From the NCBI GenBank assembly GCA_023383815.1, contig JAHDYG010000005.1, forward strand, positions 62,001 through 126,000: DNA of 64,000 nucleotides, given 5' to 3'. The notes under the pieces are model-generated. The model was not told where the DNA came from. It ran no database searches and saw only the letters and a list, made by a program, of their open reading frames with translations. Every line of letters starts with the position of its first letter. Position 1 is the first letter of the stretch. This DNA comes from Rhodocyclaceae bacterium. GTDB taxonomy: Bacteria; Pseudomonadota; Gammaproteobacteria; Burkholderiales; Rhodocyclaceae. This document shows positions 17,215 through 26,370 of this stretch, piece after piece. Position numbers and translations under genes: made by a program.

Positions 17215-17926
17215 GCGGCTGCAGGAGCGCCTGCACATCGAGACAGGCGCGCAGGTCCCGCCGCACCTCCTGCCAGCGAAAGCGCACCGAGTTGAGCACG
17301 ATCTCTTCGTCCAGTTCCTTGAGCTGGTCGAGCACCGGCGACCACCGGACCACCGAAGCTGGACTGTCTGTGAACGCCCATTCACCGTCCTCGAACCGGG
17401 CGAGATCGACGGCCGCGACCCGTTCGCGCAGACGCTGTGCGTGCTCGGGCCAGGCACCTCCTGCATCTTGGGGCGTGCCGGTGCGGGCGAGGATCTCGCC
17501 CACCAGCCCTTCGATCAAGGAGCGCACCGCTTCATGGCTGCCACCACCCTTGCAGAGCAGGCCTCCGGCGTGAATGGATAGATCACCCAGACAATCGAGC
17601 CAGATGTGCCACTTCGCGACGTTGATCCCCTCGACGAACGGATCGTCGTCAAACAGCTCGGGATAGCGCATGCCGGCGCGCGTGCGCAGGTAGCCATAGA
17701 GCGAGGTCTGGGCCACGAAACTCGCCCGCGTATCGAGAAAACCCGAAAGCCCGGCCAGGCTCGTGATTGGCTCCAGGCGCTTGCGTCCGCGCCCGATTCC
17801 GAAGTAGTCGGAAATCATCCTCAGCCAGTCGCCTGGCCGCAGCGACAGCCCCAATCCGGCCCCCCCGCCTTTCGTTGCGGTGCGCCGGACGACTCTGGGT
17901 TTGAAAAACTCCTGCGGTTCGGTCAC
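17207..17926 (-). CDS. conserved hypothetical protein, 239 aa
   Basis: Starts at GTG 17926 with GGGGAG upstream. The protein looks soluble, without signal peptide or membrane segment. Visible blocks are SLRPGDWLRMISDYFGIGRG, a middle with FDDDPFVEGINVAKWHIWLDCLGDLSIHAGGLL, and an acidic C-terminal half ending LRACLDVQALLQPLN. No catalytic motif was recognised. Composition matches the neighbours. The gene ends inside the convergent membrane-protein gene (8-bp overlap) and its promoter side faces the GTTAC-type operator region. Confidence 0.6.
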   Translation of the reverse strand: MTEPQEFFKPRVVRRTATKGGGAGLGLSLRPGDWLRMISDYFGIGRGRKRLEPITSLAGLSGFLDTRASFVAQTSLYGYLRTRAGMRYPELFDDDPFVEGINVAKWHIWLDCLGDLSIHAGGLLCKGGGSHEAVRSLIEGLVGEILARTGTPQDAGGAWPEHAQRLRERVAAVDLARFEDGEWAFTDSPASVVRWSPVLDQLKELDEEIVLNSVRFRWQEVRRDLRACLDVQALLQPLN

Positions 17927-18106
17927 GTTCTTCGTCTCCCCTGCCCGTCATGGATGGCTGCCCGGCCCTTGCAGGGCGCGACAGCAATGCGGATTCATTA
18001 TAGGGTCGCCCGAAGCAGGACTGGGCACGACGTCATCCGGGCACCGGAACGTCCAGCGTGTACGATGCCGGCGCACGCCTGATCCACCGCGCACATGCCC
18101 CCAACC

Positions 18107-18146
18107 GTTGTTACGGTTCGTAGCGCTCGCTACGCCGGGTAACAAC
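18107..18146. promoter_or_regulatory. composite palindrome with two degenerate GTTAC-N5-GTAAC sites
   Basis: GTTGTTAC-GGTTC-GTAGC-N4-GCTAC-GCCGG-GTAACAAC is a 40-bp inverted repeat. Each half contains one GTTAC-N5-GTAAC site with a single A-to-G or equivalent change in its inner arm. It lies about 60 bp upstream of the sigma-54 promoter at 18207, the same layout as at 14482. The remainder of the 329-bp gap (17927-18255) shows no gene. Confidence 0.65.
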
Positions 18147-18206
18147 CGCGCGCCCATCCCTGCGCGCGCACGGGCGCAATCCACCGTACCCACGAGCAAT
18201 CGCGCT

Positions 18207-18222
18207 CGGCACAGCGATTGCT
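18207..18222 (+). promoter_or_regulatory. sigma-54 promoter of the cNMP-like protein gene
   Basis: CGGCAC-AGCGA-TTGCT keeps the GG and GC doublets at exactly 10-bp spacing; only the first T of TGGCAC is changed. The predicted start site near 18234 leaves a leader of about 20 nt before ATG 18256. It follows the GTTAC-type composite site. Confidence 0.75.
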
Positions 18223-18255
18223 TGGCGTGGACGTCCGTGACCACCCGCCACGATC

Positions 18256-18714
18256 ATGAGGCAGACGACCCCGAGTGCCCGACCGTCAGTGCGCCCGACG
18301 CGCCTGCTCGCAGCGACGATCGAATTCCTGCGCCGCAACCACCCGTTTTCAGACATGGAATCCGGACACCTGGAGTTTCTCGCCAAACGCCTCCACACGC
18401 GCTACTGCCCCGCCGGATCGAGGATCGAATGCGGAGATGAAATCGGAGGTGCGTGCCTGCTCATCGTCAAACAGGGCATCGTCGAAATCATCCGGGCCAC
18501 ACGACGGTCTTCGCGGCTGCTTCGCCCCGGCGACAGCTTCGTCATTCCGCCTTCCGGATTGCGCAACTCGGAAGGCGACGGGGTGGAGCATGTGGCGGGA
18601 GAGGATACCTTCTGCCTCGAAGTGGACCACGACGCACTGGCAGAACTGGCCAGGAAATCGGACGCGCTCAGGGATTTTCTCACTGCAGCCCAGGTACGCC
18701 ACCCCGAGGGCTGA
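18256..18714 (+). CDS. stand-alone cyclic-nucleotide-binding-like domain protein
   Basis: 152 aa from ATG 18256. TIEFLRRNHPFSDMESGHLEFLAKRL through LLIVKQGIVEIIR and EDTFCLEVDHDALAELARKS matches the N-terminal cNMP-like domain of the CBS/DUF294 proteins often encoded beside ActP-type symporters. Here the CBS and nucleotidyltransferase domains are absent and a strong hairpin follows the stop. No DNA-binding domain is present. Expression is probably from the sigma-54 promoter at 18207 under the same regulator as the symporter. The ligand is unknown, since the phosphate-binding cassette of classical CRP is not evident. Confidence 0.75.
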   Translation: MRQTTPSARPSVRPTRLLAATIEFLRRNHPFSDMESGHLEFLAKRLHTRYCPAGSRIECGDEIGGACLLIVKQGIVEIIRATRRSSRLLRPGDSFVIPPSGLRNSEGDGVEHVAGEDTFCLEVDHDALAELARKSDALRDFLTAAQVRHPEG

Positions 18715-18720
18715 ATGCAG

Positions 18721-18752
18721 ACGGGGTGCGGAACCCAGGTTCCGCACCCCGT
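18721..18752. terminator. 15-bp perfect hairpin between convergent cNMP gene and 6S RNA
   Basis: ACGGGGTGCGGAACC-CA-GGTTCCGCACCCCGT is a perfect 15-bp stem with a 2-base loop. It starts 6 bp after the cNMP-protein stop and lies about 20 bp beyond the 3' side of the 6S RNA on the other strand. No clear T-tract follows on either side, so a bidirectional terminator is likely but unproven. Confidence 0.6.
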
Positions 18753-18771
18753 CATTCTGGCCCCCCGCCTG

Positions 18772-18948
18772 TGCCGTTTCCACCGGGCATCCTGAACCTG
18801 TGGTTCAGGGTGGTCGCTTTCCTGCCGCTTCAGGCTCACCCGTCAAGGGGCGTGCACACCAGCGGGTCGATGGTCCGCAACCGTGTCTCTCGACATTGGT
18901 CCAAGGAATCTACGATTTCAACGAACACGGCAGGGGATTGACCGCTTC
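18772..18948 (-). ncRNA. ssrS: 6S RNA (ssrS), downstream of zapA
   Basis: The minus strand reads CCCCTGCCGTGTTCGTTGA near the 5' side and TTCCTTGGACC shortly after. On the 3' side it has CCACCCTGAACC-ACAGGTTCAGG with an apical hairpin. These resemble the conserved blocks of betaproteobacterial 6S RNA, and the position directly downstream of zapA is the classical locus. Length of about 180 nt fits. 6S RNA binds sigma-70 RNA polymerase in stationary phase. The ends are estimated to within about 10 nt. Confidence 0.75.
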
Positions 18949-18957
18949 GCCTACACG

Positions 18958-19275
18958 CTAGAACAACCTGTCCTGCTGGGCGAGCACGCCATCGAGCCGC
19001 GCACTCATGAGCCCGATTCTACGCTTCAGTGCGGGCAAGTCAAACCCGCCCGACCGCTGCGACGAAAGATACTCATGCGTAATATTCAGGGCGGTCATCA
19101 ATGCCAGCTTCTCGCCGCTCACGCCCGTTCTGGCGCCCAGTTCCCGCAGCTTTCCATCCAGGAAGGCCACTGCTTCGAGCAGCCCTTCGCGCTCGTCCGG
19201 CTTGCAGGCGACGCGGTATTCCTTGCCCAGCAGCGCAATGTCGAGCGACTCGCTTTCCACGTCCGAACCTCGCAT
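18958..19275 (-). CDS. zapA: cell division protein ZapA
   Basis: 105 aa from ATG 19275 (MRGSDVESESLDIALLGKEYRVACKPDEREGL). LDIALLGKEYRVAC, the EGLLEAVAFLDGKL helix and ALMTALNITHEYL match ZapA, which bundles FtsZ filaments at the division ring. The C-terminal half is a coiled coil. The gene follows the TIGR02449-type protein by 1 nt and precedes the 6S RNA, the usual zapA-ssrS arrangement. The 163-aa track frame includes out-of-family N-terminal residues. Confidence 0.9.
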   Translation of the reverse strand: MRGSDVESESLDIALLGKEYRVACKPDEREGLLEAVAFLDGKLRELGARTGVSGEKLALMTALNITHEYLSSQRSGGFDLPALKRRIGLMSARLDGVLAQQDRLF

Positions 19276-19276
19276 T

Positions 19277-19471
19277 TCAGGATTCCGGCAAGTTCTGCAA
19301 AAGCGACTCGAGCTTTTCGCTCGCCAGCCGCACCTTGCCCAGCAACTGACGGTTCTCGGCTTCGAGCGCAGCCACGCGCGTACGCAAGCTGCGCATCTCG
19401 GCCTTGCCCGACTCGTAGAGCGCAACCAGCTGCTCGAGCTGGTTCTCAAGGTGCGTGATTTCAGCGTCCAT
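19277..19471 (-). CDS. TIGR02449-type coiled-coil protein upstream of zapA
   Basis: 64 aa from ATG 19471 (MDAEITHLENQLEQLVALYESGKAEMRSLRTRVAALEAENRQLLGKV). It is almost entirely a heptad coiled coil, like the small ZapB-like proteins found immediately before zapA in many proteobacteria. The track's TTG 19507 would add 12 residues without homology. A role in division-ring organisation with ZapA is inferred from position and shape. Confidence 0.8.
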   Translation of the reverse strand: MDAEITHLENQLEQLVALYESGKAEMRSLRTRVAALEAENRQLLGKVRLASEKLESLLQNLPES

Positions 19472-19564
19472 GTCGCCGATGGTAGAGCCGCCCTCGGTCG
19501 GGGTCAAGACAGGCGCATCCCGGTGCGTCCAGCACGCGACAGGGTGGCACTTGGGGGCGCCGGA

Positions 19565-20443
19565 TCACTTTCGCAGCGCGGTCAGTTCGCTCAGATCGTC
19601 GGCGATCTCATTGCGCAGGTCCTCGACCTCATCCTCGCCCAGTCCGAGCCAGGCACAGGCCGGTTCGCGCAAGACCTCCCATTCGCTCTCGCTCGGAAAT
19701 CCGAGGAAGTCCGCTGCCAGCTTCTCGGCCAGCACCGATACACACACGAGCGCGCGGACCGGCTCCGGAAGATCCGGGAGCGAGCCCCGCACGGCATCCG
19801 GGTCGTGATGGACCTTGATCGCCTCGACGACGAGTTGCGGGAGCTGCCACGTGCGGGCGAGCAAAGCGCCGACGACGACATGGCTGGTCGCGTGCGCCTC
19901 GAACTCGACATCGACCATCGGACTCGTCGACTCGTTCGCCTTGGCGAGCGTGGCCTTGTAGTCCGGGAACCGCTGCATCAGGATCGGGATCCCGCAGTCG
20001 TGGAAGAGTCCGAAGGTGTAGGCATCATCCTGCCCCACCCCGGGCAGGCGCTTTGCCATGCGCGAGCAGATCGCCGCGTGCAGGCTGGAGCGCTCCCAGA
20101 AGCGCTCCATGCTCACGCCGGGCGGCTTGAGCGCCTGCTGCAGCGCGAGCCCGGTGACGATGCTCGCGATGTTCCTGAGCCCCAGGACGGACACCGCCTG
20201 CTGGACCGAGGACACCTTGCGCTGGAGGCCGAAGAAGGGGGAGTTGGCGACTTTCATGACCGCCGCCGCAAGGCCGACATCGGCCCCGAGCAAGCGCCCG
20301 ATGCGCACGAAATCGGCGTCCTCCCGCCGGATCTCCGACATCAGGGAACTCACGACGGCCGGACACGGTGGAATGCTGACGCTCTTGAGCAACGCCGACA
20401 GCTCTTCCTCGCCGGACTCGATGCTGCGTGTGGATTCAGCCAT
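19565..20443 (-). CDS. HDOD domain protein
   Basis: 292 aa starting 5 bp after AGGAGGT. The HDOD fold covers about residues 15-215: SIPPCPAVVSSLMSEIRREDADFVRIGRLLGADVGLAAAVMKVANSPFFG, then SVQQAVSVLGLRNIASIV, FGLFHDCGIPIL and VVVGALLARTWQLP. HDOD proteins are catalytically inactive HD relatives that act as signalling scaffolds, often in c-di-GMP or motility control. No additional output domain is present. Single gene between ilvD and the zapA operon. Confidence 0.88.
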   Translation of the reverse strand: MAESTRSIESGEEELSALLKSVSIPPCPAVVSSLMSEIRREDADFVRIGRLLGADVGLAAAVMKVANSPFFGLQRKVSSVQQAVSVLGLRNIASIVTGLALQQALKPPGVSMERFWERSSLHAAICSRMAKRLPGVGQDDAYTFGLFHDCGIPILMQRFPDYKATLAKANESTSPMVDVEFEAHATSHVVVGALLARTWQLPQLVVEAIKVHHDPDAVRGSLPDLPEPVRALVCVSVLAEKLAADFLGFPSESEWEVLREPACAWLGLGEDEVEDLRNEIADDLSELTALRK

Positions 20444-20483
20444 CCTGACCTCCTGCAGTGGGTGGCCGACCGGCAGTCTTCAC

Positions 20484-22334
20484 TCAGCGCGCGAGCTGAC
20501 TCACATCGCGCACCGCACCGGTATCGGCACTCGTGGTAAGAGCCGCATACGCCTGCAGCGCGGCAGAGACGACGCGCTGGCGCGTGGCGGGCTTCCATGC
20601 CGCCGCACCCTTGGCCTCCATCGCAGCCCGGCGGGTGGCAAGTTCGTCGTCACTCACTGCGAGCTGGATGCTGCGTGCCGGGATGTCGATCTCGATCCGG
20701 TCCCCTTCCTCGACCAGCGCGATCGCGCCGCCGCAGGCCGCTTCGGGTGAGGCATGGCCGATCGACAAGCCCGACGTGCCGCCCGAGAAACGCCCGTCGG
20801 TCAAGAGCGCGCAGGCGGCCCCCAGGCCCTTCGACTTGAGGTAACTCGTCGGATAGAGCATCTCCTGCATGCCAGGCCCGCCCTTCGGCCCCTCGTAGCG
20901 GATCACGACGACGTCTCCGGCGACGACGCGATCGCCCAGGATCGCTTCGACTGCCTCTTCCTGGCTCTCGAAGACCCTTGCCCGGCCGCCGAACCTCCAG
21001 ATCGATTCATCGACGCCCGCCGTCTTCACGATGCAGCCTTTCTCGGCGATGTTTCCGTACAGCACCGCCAGACCGCCATCGGCGGTGAAGGCGTTGGCGC
21101 GGTCACGAATGACGCCGGCGGTGCGATCGAGGTCGAGCTCGTTCCAGCGCCGGTCCTGCGAGAAGGCCTGCTGGCTCGGCACCCCGCCCGGCGCGGCACG
21201 GTAGAAATCGAACACGGCGGTGTCATGGGCCTGCATCACGTCCCAGTGATGGAGCGCCTCGCCCAGTGTCCGGCTGTGCACGGTCGGCACTTCAGCGTGC
21301 AGCAGGCCGGCGCGGTTGAGTTCGGCGAGAATGCCGAAGATGCCGCCCGCGCGATGGACGTCCTCGATGTGCACGTCGGGAACGGCAGGCGCGACCTTGC
21401 ACAGGCACGGCACCTGGCGCGAGACGCGGTCGATGTCCTTCATCGTGAAGTCGACCCCGGCCTCGCGCGCGGCTGCGAGCAGATGCAGCACGGTATTGGT
21501 CGAACCGCCCATCGCGACATCGAGCGTGATCGCATTCTCGAACGCCTTGAAGCTCGCGATCGAGCGCGGCAGGACCGACACATCGTCCTTCTCGTAGTAG
21601 CGGCGTGCCATGTCGACGATCTGTCGCCCGGCCCGCAGAAAAAGCTCCCGACGATCGGCGTGCGTCGCCAGCACCGTGCCGTTGCCGGGCAACGCAAGGC
21701 CCAGCGCCTCGGTCAGGCAGTTCATCGAGTTCGCGGTGAACATGCCGGAGCAGGAGCCGCAGGTCGGACAGGCCGAGCGCTCGATCTCGGCGACCTCCTC
21801 ATCCGAGCAGGCACTGTCGGCCGCCTTGACCATCGCGTCGACGAGGTCGACCGAATAGACCTTGGCCTCCCACTTGACCTTGCCGGCCTCCATCGGCCCG
21901 CCCGACACGAAGATCGCCGGAATGTTCAGGCGCAGCGCGGCCATCAGCATGCCCGGCGTGATCTTGTCGCAGTTCGAGATGCACACCAGTGCATCGGCCG
22001 TGTGCGCATTGCACATGTACTCGACGCTGTCGGCGATCAGCTCGCGCGAGGGCAGCGAGTACAGCATGCCGCCGTGGCCCATCGCGATCCCGTCATCGAC
22101 CGCGATCGTATTGAATTCCTTCGCGACCCCGCCCGCCTTCTCGATCTCGCGGGCGACGAGCTGACCGAGATCCTTGAGGTGGACGTGACCGGGAACAAAC
22201 TGGGTGAAGCTGTTGGCGATTGCGATGATGGGCTTCTCGAAGTCGCCGTCCTTCATCCCGGTGGCGCGCCACAGTGCGCGGGCACCGGCCATGTTGCGTC
22301 CGGCGGTCGATGTGCGGGAGCGGTACTGGGGCAT
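20484..22334 (-). CDS. ilvD: dihydroxy-acid dehydratase IlvD
   Basis: 616 aa, full family length, start preceded by AGAGGAAATC. It catalyses the dehydration of 2,3-dihydroxy-3-methylbutanoate/pentanoate in valine, leucine and isoleucine synthesis. Fe-S cysteines are in [11 protein letters not shown] and [19 protein letters not shown]. The N-terminus [29 protein letters not shown] and the C-terminal [14 protein letters not shown] are characteristic of the E. coli-type enzyme. No leader-peptide attenuator was seen. Divergent from yceH. Confidence 0.97.
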   Translation of the reverse strand: MPQYRSRTSTAGRNMAGARALWRATGMKDGDFEKPIIAIANSFTQFVPGHVHLKDLGQLVAREIEKAGGVAKEFNTIAVDDGIAMGHGGMLYSLPSRELIADSVEYMCNAHTADALVCISNCDKITPGMLMAALRLNIPAIFVSGGPMEAGKVKWEAKVYSVDLVDAMVKAADSACSDEEVAEIERSACPTCGSCSGMFTANSMNCLTEALGLALPGNGTVLATHADRRELFLRAGRQIVDMARRYYEKDDVSVLPRSIASFKAFENAITLDVAMGGSTNTVLHLLAAAREAGVDFTMKDIDRVSRQVPCLCKVAPAVPDVHIEDVHRAGGIFGILAELNRAGLLHAEVPTVHSRTLGEALHHWDVMQAHDTAVFDFYRAAPGGVPSQQAFSQDRRWNELDLDRTAGVIRDRANAFTADGGLAVLYGNIAEKGCIVKTAGVDESIWRFGGRARVFESQEEAVEAILGDRVVAGDVVVIRYEGPKGGPGMQEMLYPTSYLKSKGLGAACALLTDGRFSGGTSGLSIGHASPEAACGGAIALVEEGDRIEIDIPARSIQLAVSDDELATRRAAMEAKGAAAWKPATRQRVVSAALQAYAALTTSADTGAVRDVSQLAR

Positions 22335-22488
22335 GATTTCCTCTGACTTGCTGGGTGGGGCGCGGTGCCGTAACCGGTCAATTCTAACCGAAGCCTCAGG
22401 CCGAGTCGGCTATCATTGCGTGCGCCCGCCGATGCGCCCCGGGCGGCTCCGCCTGGCGCCGGCGATGCCCCCGAAGAGGATTCCGCTC

Positions 22489-23181
22489 ATGACCGACTCC
22501 AGCCCGACCACCCCCAGCACCGACGAGTTCGACCTCGACCCGAACGAGGTCCGCGTGCTCGGCGTATTGATCGAGAAGGCCTTCCTGACCCCGGACGTCT
22601 ATCCGCTGTCGGTCAATGCCATCGTCTCCGGCTGCAACCAGCTCACCGGGCGCGATCCGGTCCTGGCGCTGTCGGAAGCGGAAGTGCAGGACGCGATCGA
22701 GGGGCTGCTCGCACGCCGGCTGATTTCGCGCCGCGATCAGGCCGGTGCGCGAGTCGCGAAGTACGAACATCTCGTGCGCCTGCGCCATTCCCTCGCCCCC
22801 CCCGAACAGGCCGTGCTGGCGGTACTGATGCTGCGCGGCCCGCAGACCGCCGGCGAGATCCGCCAGCGCAGCGAGCGCATGCACGCGTTTTCCGACATCG
22901 CTGCGGTCGAAGCCGCGCTCGAACACCTGGCCGAGAAATACCCCCCGATGGTCACGGCCCTGCCGCGTGCGCCGGGCACCAAGGAAACGCGGCACGCCCA
23001 CCTCATGAGCGGAACCGATGCCCTTGCCGCTTGCGTCACCGCCGCATCCGTTGCGGGCGCGGAGCTGCCCGGCACGCCGAGGGGCCGCCTCGGGGAACTT
23101 GAAGAAGAGCTTCTGCGTCTGCGACAGGAACTCGACGAACTGCGGTCGGAGTTCCGACAGTTCAGATCCAGCTTCGAGTAA
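22489..23181 (+). CDS. yceH: YceH family protein (DUF480)
   Basis: 230 aa from ATG 22489, with GAAGAGGA upstream. [44 protein letters not shown] is the DUF480 signature. Two winged-helix-like repeats follow and a C-terminal coiled coil ([23 protein letters not shown]) ends the protein. Its molecular function is not established; a DNA- or protein-binding role is inferred from the winged-helix fold. It ends 32 bp before lgt on the same strand. Confidence 0.88.
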   Translation: MTDSSPTTPSTDEFDLDPNEVRVLGVLIEKAFLTPDVYPLSVNAIVSGCNQLTGRDPVLALSEAEVQDAIEGLLARRLISRRDQAGARVAKYEHLVRLRHSLAPPEQAVLAVLMLRGPQTAGEIRQRSERMHAFSDIAAVEAALEHLAEKYPPMVTALPRAPGTKETRHAHLMSGTDALAACVTAASVAGAELPGTPRGRLGELEEELLRLRQELDELRSEFRQFRSSFE

Positions 23182-23213
23182 TTCATACAGATCCACAGCA
23201 TGTCCGAGGCCCG

Positions 23214-24011
23214 ATGCTGACCCACCCCCGTTTCGACCCGGTCGCGATCGCGATCGGCCCGGTTTCCGTGCACTGGTACGGCCTGATGTATCTCGTGGCC
23301 TTCGTGCTCTTCGTCGTGCTCGGGCGCCTGCACGCACGGCGCCGGCCCGAGCTGGGGTGGGACAGGAGCCAGATCGACGATCTGCTGCTCTACGGCATGC
23401 TCGGCGTGGTGATCGGCGGACGGCTCGGCGAGGTGCTGTTCTTCCAGCCCGGCTACTACCTCACCCATCCGCTCGAGATCTTTGCGATCTGGAAGGGCGG
23501 CATGAGCTTTCATGGCGGCTTTCTCGGCGTGCTGGTCGCGATGGCATGGTACGGACGACGGACCGGCAAGGGCTTCTGGGAGGTCACGGACTTCATCGCC
23601 CCACTGGTTCCGACCGGTCTCGCCGCAGGGCGGATCGGCAATTTCATCAACGGCGAACTGTGGGGCCGGCCGGTAAGCTGGGAGCTGCCGTGGGCCATGG
23701 TCTTTCCGTGGGTGGACGCCATCCCGCGCCACCCCTCGCAGCTCTACCAGGCCGCGGGTGAAGGTCTCCTGCTGTTCGGCATCCTGTGGCTGTATGCCGC
23801 CCGTCCAAGACCGCTGCGGGCCGTATCGGCGGTTTTCCTGATCGGCTACGGCAGCCTGCGCTTTCTCGCGGAGTTCTTCCGCACGCCCGACCCCGGCATC
23901 TTCGGCACCCTCGCACTCGGACTATCGACCGCACAGTGGTTGTGCCTGCCGATGATTGCGGCCGGGCTGTGGCTGCTCGCCCATCCCGGGCAGCGGCCGG
24001 AGCGCGCCTGA
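23214..24011 (+). CDS. lgt: prolipoprotein diacylglyceryl transferase Lgt
   Basis: 265-aa inner-membrane enzyme that transfers diacylglyceryl from phosphatidylglycerol to the lipobox cysteine of prelipoproteins. Family motifs include the early [41 protein letters not shown], and the signature [15 protein letters not shown] (GRxGNFINxE), followed by [13 protein letters not shown]. About seven membrane segments. ATG 23214 follows GAGG. Probably co-transcribed with yceH. Confidence 0.97.
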   Translation: MLTHPRFDPVAIAIGPVSVHWYGLMYLVAFVLFVVLGRLHARRRPELGWDRSQIDDLLLYGMLGVVIGGRLGEVLFFQPGYYLTHPLEIFAIWKGGMSFHGGFLGVLVAMAWYGRRTGKGFWEVTDFIAPLVPTGLAAGRIGNFINGELWGRPVSWELPWAMVFPWVDAIPRHPSQLYQAAGEGLLLFGILWLYAARPRPLRAVSAVFLIGYGSLRFLAEFFRTPDPGIFGTLALGLSTAQWLCLPMIAAGLWLLAHPGQRPERA

Positions 24012-24100
24012 AACAGATCGACGCACCCGCTTGTCCCGGCGTTTGGGTACACTCGGACGCACCCGTAGCGCACGAACCGGAACGCGAAGGAGCAAGCGCC

Positions 24101-25480
24101 ATGACCTCAGGACTCGTCGCCCGCAGCCTCTCGATGGTCAAGGCCATCGTCGCAAATGCAACCGGTCTCGGGCAGGAGGCGCCCGAAAAGCTGCTCGCCC
24201 GCCTGCGCCAGGAGTTGCAGGAATGCGCTGAAGCGCTCGGCGGTGAGGTCTCGACCCGTCAGCGTGCGGCACGACTCGCGCAGAGCTATCTCGGACTCGA
24301 TGATGCTGGCCGCCACGCCTTCCTGCGCATGATCGCGCTCGAGTTCGGCCCCGATCCGGCACGGATCGCGCGTGCGCACGAAGCCTATCAGGAGGCGGTC
24401 GGAACCCCTGCGCAGTGGGAGTCCGAGGCGCAACTGCGCACTGCGATGCGCTCGTCTAGGATCCGCATCCTCACGCAGTTCAACGCAATCCCCCAGGGCG
24501 TCAAGTTTCTCGTCGATCTGCGCGCCGACCTGCTGCGCTTCCTGCGCGAAGACGAGGAACTGCGCGCACTCGACCGCGAGCTCGAGGCACGGCTGACCGC
24601 CTGGTTCGACGTCGGATTCCTCGAACTCGTGCGTCTGAACTGGAGTTCTCCAGCCGCACTGCTGGAGAAGATCGTCGAGTACGAAGCTGTCCACGAGATC
24701 TCTTCGTGGAAGGATCTCAAGAACCGTCTCGATTCGGACCGGCGCTGCTACGCCTTCTTCCACCCGCGCATGCCGATGGAGCCGCTCATCTTCGTCGAAG
24801 TCGCGCTCCTCGAGGGCCTGGCCGACAACGTCCAGACCCTGCTCGACGTCGGCGCCCCGCTTGCGGATTCGACCCGCGCCACGACCGCGATCTTCTACTC
24901 GATCAGCAACACTCAGGCGGGCCTGCGCGGCGTGTCGTTCGGCAACTTCCTGCTCAAGCGCGTCGTCGATGATCTCAAGCGCGATTTTCCGAAGCTGAAG
25001 ACCTTCGCGACGCTTTCCCCGATGCCCGGCCTCGCGCGCTGGGCAGCGCGCAACCGCGAGACGGTGCTCGCGCAGTTTGCTGCCGGTGACTGGAAGCGGC
25101 TCGCCGAAGCAGGGATCGTGGGCGCCGAAGACGAGCGCCTCGAGGCCGCGCTGACCGGCGCCGGAAGCTGGCACACCGATGCCGCGCTCGCCAAAGCACT
25201 GCGCGAACCCCTGCTCAGGGCGGCCGCCGGCTATCTGCTCCAGGCACGTCACGAAGACGGCGGGCCGGTCGATCCGGTCGCGCGCTTCCACCTCGGCAAC
25301 GGTGCGCGCATCGAACGCCTGAACTGGCTCGCGGACACCTCCGACAAGGGCCTGAACCAGTCCTGGGGAATCATGGTGAACTACCTCTACGATCCCGACC
25401 GGATCGAGGACAATGTCGAGGCCTTCGCGCGGAATGGACAGGTCGACGCCGCGTCGGCGGTCCGGCGGCTGGCCTCCTGA
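24101..25480 (+). CDS. malonyl-CoA decarboxylase
   Basis: 459 aa from ATG 24101 with GAAGGAG upstream. The mostly helical N-terminal domain (QELQECAEALGGEVSTRQRAARLAQSYLGL) precedes the GNAT-like catalytic domain with RRCYAFFHPRMPMEPLIFVEVALLEG, FYSISNTQAGLRGVSFGNFLLKRV and the C-terminal FHLGNGARIERLNWLADTSDKGLNQSWGIMVNYLYD. It converts malonyl-CoA to acetyl-CoA and CO2. No malonate transporter or MatB is adjacent. The longer 564-aa track frame starts inside lgt. Confidence 0.95.
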   Translation: MTSGLVARSLSMVKAIVANATGLGQEAPEKLLARLRQELQECAEALGGEVSTRQRAARLAQSYLGLDDAGRHAFLRMIALEFGPDPARIARAHEAYQEAVGTPAQWESEAQLRTAMRSSRIRILTQFNAIPQGVKFLVDLRADLLRFLREDEELRALDRELEARLTAWFDVGFLELVRLNWSSPAALLEKIVEYEAVHEISSWKDLKNRLDSDRRCYAFFHPRMPMEPLIFVEVALLEGLADNVQTLLDVGAPLADSTRATTAIFYSISNTQAGLRGVSFGNFLLKRVVDDLKRDFPKLKTFATLSPMPGLARWAARNRETVLAQFAAGDWKRLAEAGIVGAEDERLEAALTGAGSWHTDAALAKALREPLLRAAAGYLLQARHEDGGPVDPVARFHLGNGARIERLNWLADTSDKGLNQSWGIMVNYLYDPDRIEDNVEAFARNGQVDAASAVRRLAS

Positions 25481-25538
25481 GCCCCGTTCAGCCCGCCAGC
25501 GGGCCACACGGGGTTCGGGTCCACGCTTGCGGACGGGC

Positions 25539-26261
25539 TCAGCCAGGGCGCGCCACAACCTCCAGCGCAAGCGCTCCAACTCCGGCGACACGGCCTTCCA
25601 GGCGGTCGCCCGGCACCACCGGTCCGACGCCCTCCGGGGTACCGGTAAAGATCAGGTCTCCGGCCTGCAGCCGGAAGTAGCGCGACAGATACGCGATCAT
25701 CTCCGGAATCCCCCAGATCATGTCGGCCAGATCCCCGCACTGGCGCGCCTCGCCGTTGACGTCGAGGCGGATCTCGCCGCTTTGCAGCACCTGTCCCGGC
25801 AGGTGCCGGATCGGCGAGATCGGCGCCGACTGGTCGAAGGCTTTCGCAATGTCCCACGGGCGGCCCTTTGCCTTGGCCTCGGCCTGCAGGTCGCGCCGCG
25901 TCATGTCCAGCCCCACCGCGTAGCCCCAGATGCATTCCTCGGCCGCTTCAGGCGACAGATTCTCGCCGCCGGCGCATAGCGCGACCACGAGCTCGATCTC
26001 GTGGTGCACGTCCTGAGTGCCGAGCGGATAGTCGAAGCGGCCGGTCTGCCCTTCGCCAACCGGCAGTACCGCATCGCCCGGCTTGGTGAAGAAGAACGGC
26101 GCCTCGCGCGTCGGATCCGCGCCCATCTCTCGCGCATGGGCGGCGTAGTTGCGGGCCACGCAGTAGATCCTGCGTACCGGAAACAAGCCCCCGCCGAAGA
26201 CCGGCACGGCAGGCGCTGCCGGTCTGGCGATCACGAAATCGTCATTGCTCATGGTGTTCAT
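25539..26261 (-). CDS. fumarylacetoacetate hydrolase family protein
   Basis: 240 aa; ATG 26261 is preceded by GAGAGG, and a second ATG lies 9 nt in. VRRIYCVARNYAAHAREMG, PFFFTKPGDAVLP, HHEIELVVALC (metal-binding Glu residues) and GDLIFTGTPEGVGPV are FAH-superfamily blocks. Family members hydrolyse acylpyruvates or decarboxylate/isomerise aromatic-ring cleavage products. The single-domain size resembles acylpyruvases (FAHD1/YcgM type). Convergent with the malonyl-CoA decarboxylase gene. Confidence 0.88.
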   Translation of the reverse strand: MNTMSNDDFVIARPAAPAVPVFGGGLFPVRRIYCVARNYAAHAREMGADPTREAPFFFTKPGDAVLPVGEGQTGRFDYPLGTQDVHHEIELVVALCAGGENLSPEAAEECIWGYAVGLDMTRRDLQAEAKAKGRPWDIAKAFDQSAPISPIRHLPGQVLQSGEIRLDVNGEARQCGDLADMIWGIPEMIAYLSRYFRLQAGDLIFTGTPEGVGPVVPGDRLEGRVAGVGALALEVVARPG

Positions 26262-26339
26262 CGACCTCTCTGTGGATATCCGGTTACGGCCGCGCCGACC
26301 TTGAACGACCTCGCGTCACGACCGACCGCCACATCCGGC

Positions 26340-26368
26340 TTGACCGGAAGGGCAGAGTGCTATTAAAT
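26340..26368 (+). promoter_or_regulatory. sigma-70-type promoter of hemP
   Basis: TTGACC (26340-26345) and TTAAAT (26363-26368) are separated by 17 bp, placing the start site near 26375. The Fur-like site at 26371-26391 covers that position, as expected for iron-repressed transcription. Confidence 0.5.
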
Positions 26369-26370
26369 AA

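Noticed and set aside
24107-25591. 494-aa minus-strand ORF
   Set aside because: Antisense to malonyl-CoA decarboxylase.
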